Assembly (NCBI RefSeq): GCF_026967805.1
Contig: NZ_JAPVBG010000003.1
Coordinates: 806,001 to 870,000 of the forward strand
Length of the DNA: 64,000 nucleotides
Source of the DNA: Blastococcus sp. VKM Ac-2987
Lineage (GTDB): Bacteria; Actinomycetota; Actinomycetes; Mycobacteriales; Geodermatophilaceae
Direction of reading: 5' to 3'
The notes under the pieces were generated by a model. The model was not told the DNA's origin and ran no database searches. It saw only the letters and a list, made by a program, of their open reading frames with translations. Position numbers and translations under genes: made by a program. Position 1 is the first letter of the stretch; the number at the start of each line of letters is the position of its first letter. Positions 17,188-25,507 of this stretch are shown one piece after another.

Positions 17188-18354
17188 ATGCCCGGGAGCG
17201 AGCTGCCGACCGACGGCGATCCTGCCCGTGCGGTGGCGCGCCGGATGGCCGAGGCGGCGGCGCTGTGGCTCGACGGGCTGGACGCCGAGCAGCGACGGGC
17301 GGCCACCGGCCCGGGGCCCGGCGACGGATCGTCCGACGCCGAGCGACGGCGCTGGTTCTACCCGCCCACCGACCACGGCGGCCTGACCCTCCACGACCAG
17401 CGGCCGGCGCAGCAGCGGGCCGCCATGCGGCTGGTCGCCTCGGGTCTGTCCACGCCCGCCTACGTCACCGTCGCGACGATCATCGGGCTGGAGAACGTCC
17501 TCGACCAGACGGAGGGCTTCGTCACCCGCTTCGACCGGGAGCGCGGCCGGGATCCCGGTCTCTACTACCTCCGGGTCTTCGGCGAGCCGGGGGAGCGGTC
17601 GACGTGGGGCTGGCGGTTCGGCGGCCACCACGTCTCCCTGAACAACCTCGTCGTCGACGGCGCCGTGGTCGCGACCACCCCGTGCTTCCTCGGTGCCGAT
17701 CCCGCCGCGTCGCCGTTCCTCGGGGGCGCGGTGGACCGGCCGCTGGGCCGCGTGGAGGACCTCGCCCGCGACCTCGTCCGCTCCCTGCCCCGCGACCTGG
17801 CCGCCCGGGCCGTGCTGCTGGACCGGGCGCCGTCGGACCTGGTGACCGCCAACCGCACGACCGTCGCCCCGGGGGACCGGGTGATCCCGCTGGCCGGCAT
17901 CTGGCGCGACGAGCGTTTTCCCGACGCCGCCGAGCAGACGAAGCTGCAGGCGATGAGCGACGCGATCGACGAGGCAGCCGGGTTCGGGGAGGAGGAGCAC
18001 TCGGCCGTGGCGTACAGCGCCGAGCCGAGGGGCGTCGCTGCGGCCGAGTTCGACGCCGGGCAGCGGGGCGTGCTGCGCGCGCTGCTGGGCACCTACCTGG
18101 ACCGGGTGCCCGCCGAGGTGTCCCCGCTCCGCCGGTACGACGACGACGCCGCTCTCGCATCCGTGCACATCGCCTGGGCGGGCTCGACGGAGCCGGGAGC
18201 CCCGCACTACTACCGGGTGCAGGGCCCTCGGCTGCTGATCGAGTGGGACAACACCCAGCGCGGCGCCAACCACGCGCACTCGGTGTGGCGCGACCCGGTC
18301 GCCGACTTCGGGCTGGACGTGCTGGCCCGGCACCGCGCGGCCGCGCACGGCTGA
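17188..18354 (+). CDS. DUF3500 domain protein
   Basis: A 388-residue protein recognised as DUF3500 from its C-terminal signature HYYRVQGPRLLIEWDNTQ followed by NHAHSVWRDP, and from FGGHHVSLN in the middle. It has no signal peptide or membrane segment. Several His residues in HYYR, GGHHVS and NHAHS recur in the family and may bind metal (inference). The biochemical role of DUF3500 is not known to me. It starts 87 bp after the lysozyme-like gene and ends 18 bp before the convergent regulator gene. Confidence 0.85.
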   Translation: MPGSELPTDGDPARAVARRMAEAAALWLDGLDAEQRRAATGPGPGDGSSDAERRRWFYPPTDHGGLTLHDQRPAQQRAAMRLVASGLSTPAYVTVATIIGLENVLDQTEGFVTRFDRERGRDPGLYYLRVFGEPGERSTWGWRFGGHHVSLNNLVVDGAVVATTPCFLGADPAASPFLGGAVDRPLGRVEDLARDLVRSLPRDLAARAVLLDRAPSDLVTANRTTVAPGDRVIPLAGIWRDERFPDAAEQTKLQAMSDAIDEAAGFGEEEHSAVAYSAEPRGVAAAEFDAGQRGVLRALLGTYLDRVPAEVSPLRRYDDDAALASVHIAWAGSTEPGAPHYYRVQGPRLLIEWDNTQRGANHAHSVWRDPVADFGLDVLARHRAAAHG

Positions 18355-18372
18355 CCGGCGGTCGGATCCCGC

Positions 18373-19857
18373 TCAGTAGGGGGCGGCGGGCAGGGTGAGC
18401 CCGTAGTGGGTGATCTTGCGGTAGAGCGTCGCGCGGGCGATGCCGAGGGTCTGCGCGGCCCGGGTCACCGTGGTGCCCGGTTCGGTGAGGCAGCGGACGA
18501 TCTCGTCGCGCTCGAGCCGCTCCAGCCGGCTCAGTGCCCGGGTGCCGCCGTCGAGGACCTCCGGAGCCAGGTGGTGGACGTCGACGACGTCGGCCCGGGC
18601 GACGGCCTCGCGCACCACCCGGTGCAGCTGGCGGGTGTTGCCCGGCCACGAGCAGCTGGTCAGCGCACCGGCGGCCCGGGCGGAGAACTCGACCGGACGG
18701 TGGCGCTCGGCGGCGGCGACGGCGTGCGCCACCGCCATGACGTCGTCGGGACGCAGGCGCAGCGGTGGCACCTCGACGACCGTGTCGACCAGCCGGGCCA
18801 GCGGCGGGGGGAGGGCGGCGTACTCGGGGCTGGTCAGGACGAAGGGCTGCGGACGGCCGTCGGTCCGGCGGGCCGCGGTCAGGGCGGCGGCCAGCTCCTC
18901 GACCGCCCACGCCGGCAGCTGGTGCGTGCCCGACACCACGACGTGCACCTCCGGGTCGCGCAGCTCCGGCACCCACAGGTCCAGCCACGCGGCGGCGCCC
19001 TCGTCGCCGGGGGAGCGGACGCGCAGGACGCGCCGCCGCGGCCCCGCGCGGCGCCGGGCCCGGACGGCCAGCGTCGACTTGCCGACGCCGGGCTCCCCGA
19101 CGACCGCGGTCACCCGGCCGGCGGCGTCCGCGGCCGTCGCCGCGGCGAGGGCCGCGCGCCATCCGGTGGAGGCGCAGGCGTCCTGCCCCTCGGTGGCCGG
19201 GGCGACCACCCGGAAGACCTCGCCGCGGGGCGCGGACCGCGCCGGGCGGCCGGTGGCGCGGTGCAGCATGAGCCCGCTGGTGGCGCCGGCCGCCGCCTGG
19301 GCCAGGGCCAGCAGCAGCTCGGACGACGAGTCCGACCAGGTGGTGAGGTTGATCGACCCCGCCAGCTCGCCGGTGACCGGGTCCAGGACCGGGACGGCCG
19401 CGCAGGTGTAGCCGCGCAGCTCGGCGCAGTAGTGGTCCCCGGCCCGGACGAGCGAGGGCGCCCGGTCGGCGAGGGACAGGCCGAGGCCGTTCGTGCCGGC
19501 CTGCTGCTCGGAGTAGTAGAACCCCGGTGCCAGGTGCACCGCGTCGAGCGAGCGCCGCATGTCCGCGTCGCTGCACAGCCGGGTCAGCACCAGGCCCTCG
19601 CGGTCGGCGATCATCAGGCTGACCGGCTCGTTGGCGATCGTCGCGTGCAGCCCGGTGAGCACCTCCGACCCGCACTCGTAGAGCAGCGACCCGGTGTCGA
19701 CCGAGCCGGTGAAGCACGGGAGCACCTGCTCCGGCGGGACGCCGTACAACTGGCTGCGCCGCCACGAGGCACGCAGCCGTGGCGCGGCCAGCCGCCCGTC
19801 CGGCCGCGGGTCGGGCGCGCGAGGCGGGGGCGGGGGAGCGGTCGGTCCTGCCGCCAC
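18373..19857 (-). CDS. AcoR/MimR-type GAF-AAA-Fis transcriptional regulator
   Basis: A 494-residue regulator. The N-terminal third is a GAF-like sensor (FYYSEQQAGTNGLGLSLADR, AVPVLDPVTGELAGSINLT). The centre keeps a P-loop (GEPGVGKST, near residue 255) but shows neither GAFTGA nor a clear Walker B, so it is a degenerate sigma-54-activator domain; actinobacteria lack sigma-54. The C-terminus has the Fis-type HTH (RAAQTLGIARATLYRKITHYGL). Architecture and position match MimR, the regulator of the mycobacterial propane/acetone monooxygenase cluster, and acetoin regulators of the AcoR type. It is divergent from the amidohydrolase operon, with an inverted repeat between them. The inducer is probably a small ketone, alcohol or alkane (inference). 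Confidence 0.85.
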   Translation of the reverse strand: MAAGPTAPPPPPRAPDPRPDGRLAAPRLRASWRRSQLYGVPPEQVLPCFTGSVDTGSLLYECGSEVLTGLHATIANEPVSLMIADREGLVLTRLCSDADMRRSLDAVHLAPGFYYSEQQAGTNGLGLSLADRAPSLVRAGDHYCAELRGYTCAAVPVLDPVTGELAGSINLTTWSDSSSELLLALAQAAAGATSGLMLHRATGRPARSAPRGEVFRVVAPATEGQDACASTGWRAALAAATAADAAGRVTAVVGEPGVGKSTLAVRARRRAGPRRRVLRVRSPGDEGAAAWLDLWVPELRDPEVHVVVSGTHQLPAWAVEELAAALTAARRTDGRPQPFVLTSPEYAALPPPLARLVDTVVEVPPLRLRPDDVMAVAHAVAAAERHRPVEFSARAAGALTSCSWPGNTRQLHRVVREAVARADVVDVHHLAPEVLDGGTRALSRLERLERDEIVRCLTEPGTTVTRAAQTLGIARATLYRKITHYGLTLPAAPY

Positions 19858-19963
19858 GCGAACACCTCCCCGGAGGGTGCGGGGCGCCGGGGCGCGGCCG
19901 CAGCTCGTTGCCGGATCCCCGGCACGGTACGCCGCCGCGTTCCGCCGGGCCGGGCAGGACGGC

Positions 19964-19978
19964 GTCTCAAAGTGAGAC
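19964..19978. promoter_or_regulatory. GTCTCA-N3-TGAGAC inverted repeat, candidate operator
   Basis: A perfect 6-bp inverted repeat, GTCTCAaagTGAGAC, sits in the 208-bp region between the AcoR/MimR-type regulator (107 bp from its start) and the amidohydrolase operon (88 bp from its start). Symmetry and location make it the best candidate binding site for the divergent Fis-type regulator. Confidence 0.5.
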
Positions 19979-20065
19979 AGGTCACGTCTTCCCGGTCGTC
20001 CGCGGTGTTCCTAGCGTGGTCCCCGAGCAGCGTGACCGCTGTCACTTCCCGAGCTGGAGGCCGGC

Positions 20066-21109
20066 ATGTACCACAAGGACGGCGACGACTACTTCATCGT
20101 GGACGCGCACATCGCGCTGTGGGACGCGCGCCCGGAGAACCAGCGCAACGTGCACGGCCGGCAGTTCATCGACTGCTTCTACGACTACCACCGCAACCTC
20201 AGCCCCGAGTCCGAGGTCTGGCCCTACGAGGAGTACCTCTACCAGGGCGGCGAGCGGCTGATGCGCGACGTGTTCGGCGACGGCATGGTCGACCACGCCA
20301 TCTTCCAGCCGGCCCGGCTCGCCGAGTTCTACCACCGGGGCTTCGGCCAGACCGAGGAGGCGTTCGCGCTCGCGCAGGCGCACCCCGACAAGCTCACCTA
20401 CAACCACTACTGGGACCCGCGCGACGGCGAGAACGGCCTGGACGCGCTGCGGGCGGCCGCCGAGCGCATGGGGCTCAAGGGCGTGAAGCTCTACACCGCC
20501 GACTGGCACGGCGAGTCACGCGGCTGGAAGCTCACCGACCCGATGGCCTACCGGTACCTCGAGCTGTGCCGCGAGCTCGGCATCGGGAACATCCACATCC
20601 ACAAGGGCCCGACCATCCGGCCGCTGGACCGGGACGCCTTCGACGTCGCCGACGTCGACCACGTGGCCACCGACTTCACCGACCTGACCTTCGTCGTCGA
20701 GCACTGCGGCCTGCCGCGCCTCGAGGACTTCTGCTGGATCGCCACCCAGGAGCCCAACGTGGTCGCGGGCCTGGCCGTGGCCATCCCGTTCATCCACACC
20801 CGGCCCCGCTACTTCGCCCAGATCATGGGCGAGCTCCTGTACTGGATCGGCGAGGACCGCATCCTCTTCTCCAGCGACTACGCGTTGTGGACGCCGCAGT
20901 GGCTGGTCGAGAAGTTCGTCGACTTCCAGATCCCCGAGGACCTGGCCGAGTACGCCCCGCTGACCACCGAGGTGAAGAAGAAGGTGCTGGGGCTCAACGC
21001 CGCCAAGCTCTACGACATCCCGGTGCCCGAGCACCTGCGGCTGCCCGACGCCGACGAGACGGCCACCGGCCCGCGCCAGCCCGACGCCGCCGACCTCGCG
21101 ACGGTCTGA
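20066..21109 (+). CDS. Amidohydrolase family protein of mim/prm-type clusters
   Basis: A 347-residue TIM-barrel amidohydrolase (COG2159-like). The metal-site strand is FIVDAHIALWD; note that the usual H-x-H is here DAHIAL, with the second His replaced. Later signatures are MGLKGVKLYTADWHG, GIGNIHIHKGPTI, VVEHCGLPRLEDFCW and ILFSSDYALWTP. This version closely resembles the protein encoded directly after the monooxygenase genes in mycobacterial mimABCD and rhodococcal prmABCD clusters, where its role is unsettled. The start ATG 20066 has GGAGG 6-10 bp upstream. It is first in a four-gene operon (10-bp gap to the DUF59 gene). Confidence 0.88.
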   Translation: MYHKDGDDYFIVDAHIALWDARPENQRNVHGRQFIDCFYDYHRNLSPESEVWPYEEYLYQGGERLMRDVFGDGMVDHAIFQPARLAEFYHRGFGQTEEAFALAQAHPDKLTYNHYWDPRDGENGLDALRAAAERMGLKGVKLYTADWHGESRGWKLTDPMAYRYLELCRELGIGNIHIHKGPTIRPLDRDAFDVADVDHVATDFTDLTFVVEHCGLPRLEDFCWIATQEPNVVAGLAVAIPFIHTRPRYFAQIMGELLYWIGEDRILFSSDYALWTPQWLVEKFVDFQIPEDLAEYAPLTTEVKKKVLGLNAAKLYDIPVPEHLRLPDADETATGPRQPDAADLATV

Positions 21110-21119
21110 GGAGGCACCC

Positions 21120-21878
21120 GTGACAGCCGTCCTCCCGGACCTCACCGCCGCGGTCCGCGCGGCGCTGGCCACCGTCGTCGATCCCGAGCTGGACGAACCG
21201 ATCACCGATCTCGGGTTCGTCCGCTCGCTGACGCTGGACGGGGCGCGCGTCGAGGTGCACCTGAGGCTGCCGACGTCGTTCTGCGCGCCCAACTTCGCCT
21301 ACCTCATGGCGTCGGACGCCCACGACGCGGCGGCCGCCGTCCCCGGTGTCGAGCGGGTGGTGGTGCAGCTCGACGACCACCACGACTCCGACCTGATCAA
21401 CCGGGGACTGGCCGCCGGGGCCGGCTACCGCGGGACCTTCGGGCACGAGGCGGAGGACTCGCTGGACGAGCTCCGCGCGGTCTTCTCCCGCAAGGCCCAC
21501 ACCGCGGCGATGGAGCGGGCGGTCACCGCCGTGCTGCGCACCGATCCCGCGGTGGACGTCGCCGCGCTCACCGTCGGGGACCTGCCGGCGGGGGAGCGGA
21601 CCACCGACGCGCTGCTGCGGCGCCGGGCGGCCCTCGGCCTGCCGGTGGACGACGGCGCCCCGGTGCTCCTGCACCCCGACGGCACCCGCCCCAGCCCCGC
21701 GGAGGCGCCCGTGGTCCTGCGCCGGGCCCGCTCCGTCCGCATCTCGGTCGACGGCAACGCGCACTTCTGCCGCGGCCTGCTCCGCACCCGCTACCCGGGG
21801 TCGGGGGCCGATCAGGCACCCCGCCCCGAGGACCGCCCCCTCATCCCGCTCACCGTCCCGGAAGGAACCCGCCCGTGA
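21120..21878 (+). CDS. DUF59/MIP18-type metal-sulfur cluster assembly protein
   Basis: A 252-residue protein from GTG 21120. Residues about 8-95 are a DUF59 domain (VDPELDEPITDLGFVRSL, then LRLPTSFCAPNFAYLMASD), whose Cys in TSFCAPN matches the conserved Cys of SufT/MIP18-like Fe-S assembly factors. The remaining 150 residues are a specific extension found in homologues from propane/acetone monooxygenase clusters. There it may help mature the diiron enzyme or its reductase (inference). GTGA overlap with the alcohol dehydrogenase gene shows translational coupling. Confidence 0.82.
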   Translation: MTAVLPDLTAAVRAALATVVDPELDEPITDLGFVRSLTLDGARVEVHLRLPTSFCAPNFAYLMASDAHDAAAAVPGVERVVVQLDDHHDSDLINRGLAAGAGYRGTFGHEAEDSLDELRAVFSRKAHTAAMERAVTAVLRTDPAVDVAALTVGDLPAGERTTDALLRRRAALGLPVDDGAPVLLHPDGTRPSPAEAPVVLRRARSVRISVDGNAHFCRGLLRTRYPGSGADQAPRPEDRPLIPLTVPEGTRP

Positions 21879-22900
21879 GAGCCGTCCGCGTGCACGAGTA
21901 CCACGCCGACCCGACGATCGACGACATCCCCGAACCTCAGCTCCGGGGTCCGCTCGACGTCATCGTCCGGGTCGGTGGCGCCGGGGTCTGCCGGACCGAC
22001 CTGCACATCCTCGAGGGACAGTGGGCCGACCTGCAGAACCCCGACCTGCCCTACGTCATCGGGCACGAGAACGCCGGCTGGGTGCACGCGGTCGGGGAGG
22101 GCGTCACGAACGTCGCGGTCGGCGACACGGTGATCCTGCACCCCCAGCCCAGCTGCGGCCTGTGCATGGCCTGCCGTGCCGGCCGGGACATGCAGTGCGA
22201 GAACGCCTTCTTCCCCGGCCTGTCGAACGACGACGGCGGCATGGCCGAGTACCTGCGCACCACCGCCCGCGCCTGCGTGAAGCTCGACCCGTCCACCGAC
22301 CCGGCCGACGTCGCCGCGCTGGCCGACGCCGGCATCACCGCCTACCACGCCGTGCGCAAGGCCCTGCCGCTGCTGCACCCGGGCACCACCGCCGTCGTCC
22401 AGGGCGCCGGCGGGCTCGGCCACATCGGCGTCCAGTGCCTCGCCGCGCTGTCGGGCACCCGGATCGTCGTCGTCGACCGCAACCCCGACGCCCTGGAGCT
22501 GGCCCGGCAGATCGGCGCGGACGAGACCGTGGTCGCCGACGGAAGCCAGGTGCAGGCCGTCCAGGAGCTGACCGGCGGCGGCGCGGACGTCGTCTTCGAC
22601 TTCGTCGCCGAGCAGGGCGCGGAGATGGACGGCTGGCGCATGACCGGCCCGGCCGGGTCGCTCTACGTCATCGGGTACGGCGGCGAGCTCCGGATCCCGA
22701 CGCTGGAGTTCGTCGCCGGCGAGAAGAACATCGTCGGCAACATCGTCGGCACCTACACCGACCTGGCCGAGCTGATGGTGCTCGCGCAGGCGGGGAAGGT
22801 CACCCTGCACACCCAGCAGTACCCGCTCGACCGGGCCGTCGACGCGATCCGCGACCTCGACGCCGGGAAGGTCCGCGGCCGGGCCATCCTCGTGCCGTGA
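21875..22900 (+). CDS. Zinc-dependent alcohol dehydrogenase (MDR family)
   Basis: A 341-residue medium-chain dehydrogenase. GVCRTDLHILEG supplies the first catalytic-zinc Cys and the His after it, GHENAGWV the second ligand pair, and CGLCMACRAGRDMQC (residues about 91-105) the four Cys of the structural zinc. The Rossmann motif is GAGGLGHIG; an Asp after the second strand (VVVDRN) favours NAD+ over NADP+. In mim/prm clusters this enzyme oxidises alcohols formed by the monooxygenase, such as 2-propanol or acetol. Its GTG start overlaps the previous stop by four bases. A frameshifted ABM gene follows after 61 bp. Confidence 0.92.
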   Translation: MRAVRVHEYHADPTIDDIPEPQLRGPLDVIVRVGGAGVCRTDLHILEGQWADLQNPDLPYVIGHENAGWVHAVGEGVTNVAVGDTVILHPQPSCGLCMACRAGRDMQCENAFFPGLSNDDGGMAEYLRTTARACVKLDPSTDPADVAALADAGITAYHAVRKALPLLHPGTTAVVQGAGGLGHIGVQCLAALSGTRIVVVDRNPDALELARQIGADETVVADGSQVQAVQELTGGGADVVFDFVAEQGAEMDGWRMTGPAGSLYVIGYGGELRIPTLEFVAGEKNIVGNIVGTYTDLAELMVLAQAGKVTLHTQQYPLDRAVDAIRDLDAGKVRGRAILVP

Positions 22901-22961
22901 CCGGGCCGACCCCGTCCGACCGCTCCGCCCACCCGTGCGCCGAGCCGACGAAGGAGACGGC

Positions 22962-23281
22962 GTGAGCACCCCGACCGACGACCGCCCCGACCTGCTGACC
23001 GTCATCGCGCACATGCGCGCCCGGCCGGGAAGGAGGACGAGCTGCGGCGCGAGCTCACGGCACTGGTCGAGCCCACCAGCCAGGAGGAGGGGTTCGTCAA
23101 CTACGACCTGCACGAGTCCGTCGAGCAGCCCGGGACCTGCTACCTCTACGAGAACCGGGAGTCGGGCGAGGCGCTCGACGCGCACCTGGCCATGCCGCAC
23201 CTGACCCGCTTCGCCGGCATGATCGGCGACCTGCTCGACGACGACGGGCTGCGGATCGACCGGCTGCGCCGGATCGCCTGA
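22962..23281 (+). pseudogene. ABM-domain (quinol monooxygenase-like) gene with a one-base frameshift
   Basis: The reading frame starts well at GTG 22962 (AAGGAG 6-11 bp upstream) and gives DLLTVIAHMRARPG, the usual first strand of antibiotic-biosynthesis-monooxygenase (ABM) proteins. It then leaves frame at the G-run 23027-23029. If one more G is assumed, the protein continues KEDELRRELTALVEP, GFVNYDLHESVEQPGTCYLYENRE, and HLAMPHLTRFAGM to a stop at 23279-23281, a full ABM protein of about 106 residues. The 320-bp span is one short of a multiple of three. Either a recent mutation or a sequencing/assembly error in a homopolymer. It is the last gene of the alcohol dehydrogenase operon. Confidence 0.8.
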
Positions 23282-23522
23282 GGACGGTTCCCGGGGTGGG
23301 AGCCCCCGCCCCGGAACGGTGGGACAGCTGCCGCGGGGTCGCGGACTTCCGCTTCCAGGCGAGCGCAAGTCTTGCTAGCTTCGTGGCGCAGCTCACACCC
23401 GCCAGCACAGACGCGGATCCGCCCACGGCGGTCGGGCACCCGTGCGGCCGCCGTCAGCGGCGGCACGGGCGAGGCGATCGGCGATCGACGACGGGCGCCG
23501 TGTCTCCGTTCGAGAGGGATCC

Positions 23523-24464
23523 ATGAAGGTGACGAGAAACCTGCGCCACACGCCGAGGGCCGTCCTGGTCGCTGCCCTGTCCGCGCTCCTGTTCCTCGGG
23601 CTCGTCGGCACGGCGAGCGCTGCTCCGCCCTCCGCCGACGCGCGAGGCAGCTCCGACTGCGTCGACCGGCCCGTACCGGCGAGGGCGGTCTCCATCCAGC
23701 TGTGGACCTTCGCCGAGTTCATCGGCTTCGGCACCGACGAGGCCACCCAGGCCCGCCACGAGGAGGTACTCCGCCGGCTCAGCGAGATGGGGTACCGGAA
23801 CGTCGAGCCGTTCACCCTGAGCGGGATGACGGCGGAGGAGTACGCGGCGCTGCTGCGCGAGTACCGGCTCAAGGCCTCGGGACGGCACGTCGACGTCGGC
23901 ATGCCCGCCGAGCCGGCCGACATCGGGCAGATCCTCGAGGAGAACCGGGTCCTGGGCGTGAAGTACTTCGGCTCCGGTGGCACCCCGCAGTTCACCACCG
24001 AGGCGGAGTGGATCGCCTACGCCGAGTACCTCGACACCGTCGGGGAGCAGGCCCGGAAGGCCGGGCAGTGGCTGATGGTCCACAACCACAACTGGGAGTT
24101 CGAGACCACCTTCGGTGACCGCACCGCCTTCGACATCCTGATGCAGCACACCGAGCGGCGGCACGTCGTGTCGCAGCTCGACCTGTACTGGGCCGTCTTC
24201 GCGGGCGCCGACCCGATCGACGTCATCCAGGAGTACGGCAACCGGATCCGGCTGTTCCACGTCAAGGACCTCAACGAGGAGCTGGACCGGCGGATCGAGA
24301 TCGTCGGACGCGGGGACATCGACTTCTCGTCGATCTTCCGGGCGGCCGGCGGCAGCACCCGCTACTTCGTGGTCGAGCACGACCCGCGCTTCGGTGACCC
24401 GTCGTTCGACCCCTTCCAGGCGGCGCGTGAAGGGTTCGCCTACCTGACCTGCACGTCGCACTGA
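23523..24464 (+). CDS. Secreted sugar phosphate isomerase/epimerase-like TIM barrel
   Basis: A 313-residue protein from ATG 23523 with a GAGAGGG ribosome site. The N-terminus is a Sec signal peptide (KVTRNLRHTPR, hydrophobic core, cleavage near ASA-A at about residue 37). The mature part is an AP-endonuclease-2/xylose-isomerase-like barrel: AVSIQLWTFAEF, YRNVEPFTLSG, WLMVHNHNWEFE, VSQLDLYWAVFAGA, IRLFHVKDL and YFVVEHDPRF carry the usual acidic and His metal ligands. Exported homologues occur in sugar and ketosugar catabolism, but the substrate is unknown here. It is monocistronic, followed by a hairpin terminator. Confidence 0.85.
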   Translation: MKVTRNLRHTPRAVLVAALSALLFLGLVGTASAAPPSADARGSSDCVDRPVPARAVSIQLWTFAEFIGFGTDEATQARHEEVLRRLSEMGYRNVEPFTLSGMTAEEYAALLREYRLKASGRHVDVGMPAEPADIGQILEENRVLGVKYFGSGGTPQFTTEAEWIAYAEYLDTVGEQARKAGQWLMVHNHNWEFETTFGDRTAFDILMQHTERRHVVSQLDLYWAVFAGADPIDVIQEYGNRIRLFHVKDLNEELDRRIEIVGRGDIDFSSIFRAAGGSTRYFVVEHDPRFGDPSFDPFQAAREGFAYLTCTSH

Positions 24465-24487
24465 CCCGCAGCACGACCCCGCTCCGT

Positions 24488-24520
24488 AGGAGGCGGTCCC
24501 GGACCCCGGGGCCGCCTCCT
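24488..24520 (+). terminator. Hairpin terminator after the sugar isomerase-like gene
   Basis: A 9-bp perfect stem AGGAGGCGG / CCGCCTCCT (24488-24496 and 24512-24520) with further C/G pairing in the 15-nt interior, 24 bp after the stop codon. Confidence 0.65.
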
Positions 24521-24731
24521 CGTGCGTGCTGCCCTCCTGCCCTCCTGCGCGGCCGCGCCCCGTCCGGAGCCAGGAGGACGGCACCGGGACGCCGGGGCCG
24601 GCTGCTCCCGCCGCCGACGTATCAGCGCCCTCCTCCCGGCCTCCTCCCGACGAGGCCCGGACATCGGACCTCGTCGGGCACGGCCGCACGGGCCGCCGCC
24701 CGGGGATCTGCGGCTCCGACGGAGGACCGAC

Positions 24732-25265
24732 ATGACATCCGATGCACCGCCCGGCTACGGCGCCCGCGGCTACAGCGCTCCCGGCTACGGCGCTCCCGGC
24801 TACGGCGCTCCCGCCGAGGAGGCGCCGGCGGCCCACCACGGCGGGTTCCTGACGACGCTGCCGGGCATCCTGACCGCGGTGGCGGCCGTCATCACCGCGC
24901 TGAGCGGCGGACTGGGCATCTACCTCGCCCAGGGTTCCGGGAACACCTCCGGCGGGCTCGGCCAGGACGCCGCGCCCGCCCCTGTGGGCACCGTCCAGGC
25001 CGACCCGGACCGGGTGGCGGGGCAGCTGGGCGGGGTGAGCGTCGGCGACGAGATCGACGCGCTGGTCGGCGACTGCGCCGCCGGGTCGGTCGACGCCTGC
25101 ACGGCGCTGATGGATCGGCTGGTCGACGAGTGCCACCTCGGCGACCCGCTCAGCTGCGACGCCCTGTACTGGCTCTCGCCGTTCGGCTCGGTGTACGAGG
25201 ACTACGGCGCGACCTGCGGCGGCCGGTACGACTGGACGTACGCCGGCGCGTGCAGCGGGTCATGA
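24732..25265 (+). CDS. Membrane-anchored protein with GYGAP repeats
   Basis: A 177-residue protein from ATG 24732 (GGAGG 7-11 bp upstream). Residues 8-27 are four tandem five-residue units of GY(G/S)A(P/R), encoded by 15-bp repeats at 24753-24812. One membrane helix follows (about residues 41-65). The outer domain (about 85-177) contains six Cys in DCAAGSVDACTALMDRL, ECHLGDPLSCDALYW and ATCGGRYDW, likely disulfide-bonded, and resembles small Cys-containing domains seen in many actinobacterial membrane proteins. Function unknown. Its stop overlaps the next start (ATGA). Confidence 0.7.
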   Translation: MTSDAPPGYGARGYSAPGYGAPGYGAPAEEAPAAHHGGFLTTLPGILTAVAAVITALSGGLGIYLAQGSGNTSGGLGQDAAPAPVGTVQADPDRVAGQLGGVSVGDEIDALVGDCAAGSVDACTALMDRLVDECHLGDPLSCDALYWLSPFGSVYEDYGATCGGRYDWTYAGACSGS

Positions 25266-25507
25266 ACAGCCCACGCGCCCGCGTCCCGGCCGTCGACCGG
25301 CCGCTGTTCTGGTGGACGGCCGCCACGGTGTTCCTGGTCAACGCAGGCCTCTCGGCGGGGGAGGAGCGCTGGCCCGTGGCACTCCTGCAGGTGCTGACCG
25401 CCCTCTGGGCCGCGGTGGCCGGGGTCAGCGCCGCCGAGCGCGGCGCCGGATCGGCGGTGGACGGCCCGGGCGGGCACGCCGACGACCGGGGGTGGTCACA
25501 GCAATGA
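25262..25507 (+). CDS. Small membrane protein coupled to the GYGAP-repeat protein
   Basis: An 81-residue protein whose ATG 25262 overlaps the preceding stop (ATGA), so it is translated with it. Two hydrophobic stretches (about residues 15-33 and 38-57) suggest a hairpin in the membrane; the tail is polar. Not recognised. Its last 12 bp overlap the 3' end of the convergent glutaminase gene. Confidence 0.6.
   Translation: MNSPRARVPAVDRPLFWWTAATVFLVNAGLSAGEERWPVALLQVLTALWAAVAGVSAAERGAGSAVDGPGGHADDRGWSQQ

Noticed and set aside
22935..23204. An 89-residue Ser/Thr/Arg-rich protein at the ABM locus
   Set aside because: Only its start is meaningful; after the G-run the true ABM sequence continues in another frame, so the open frame is an artefact of the frameshift.
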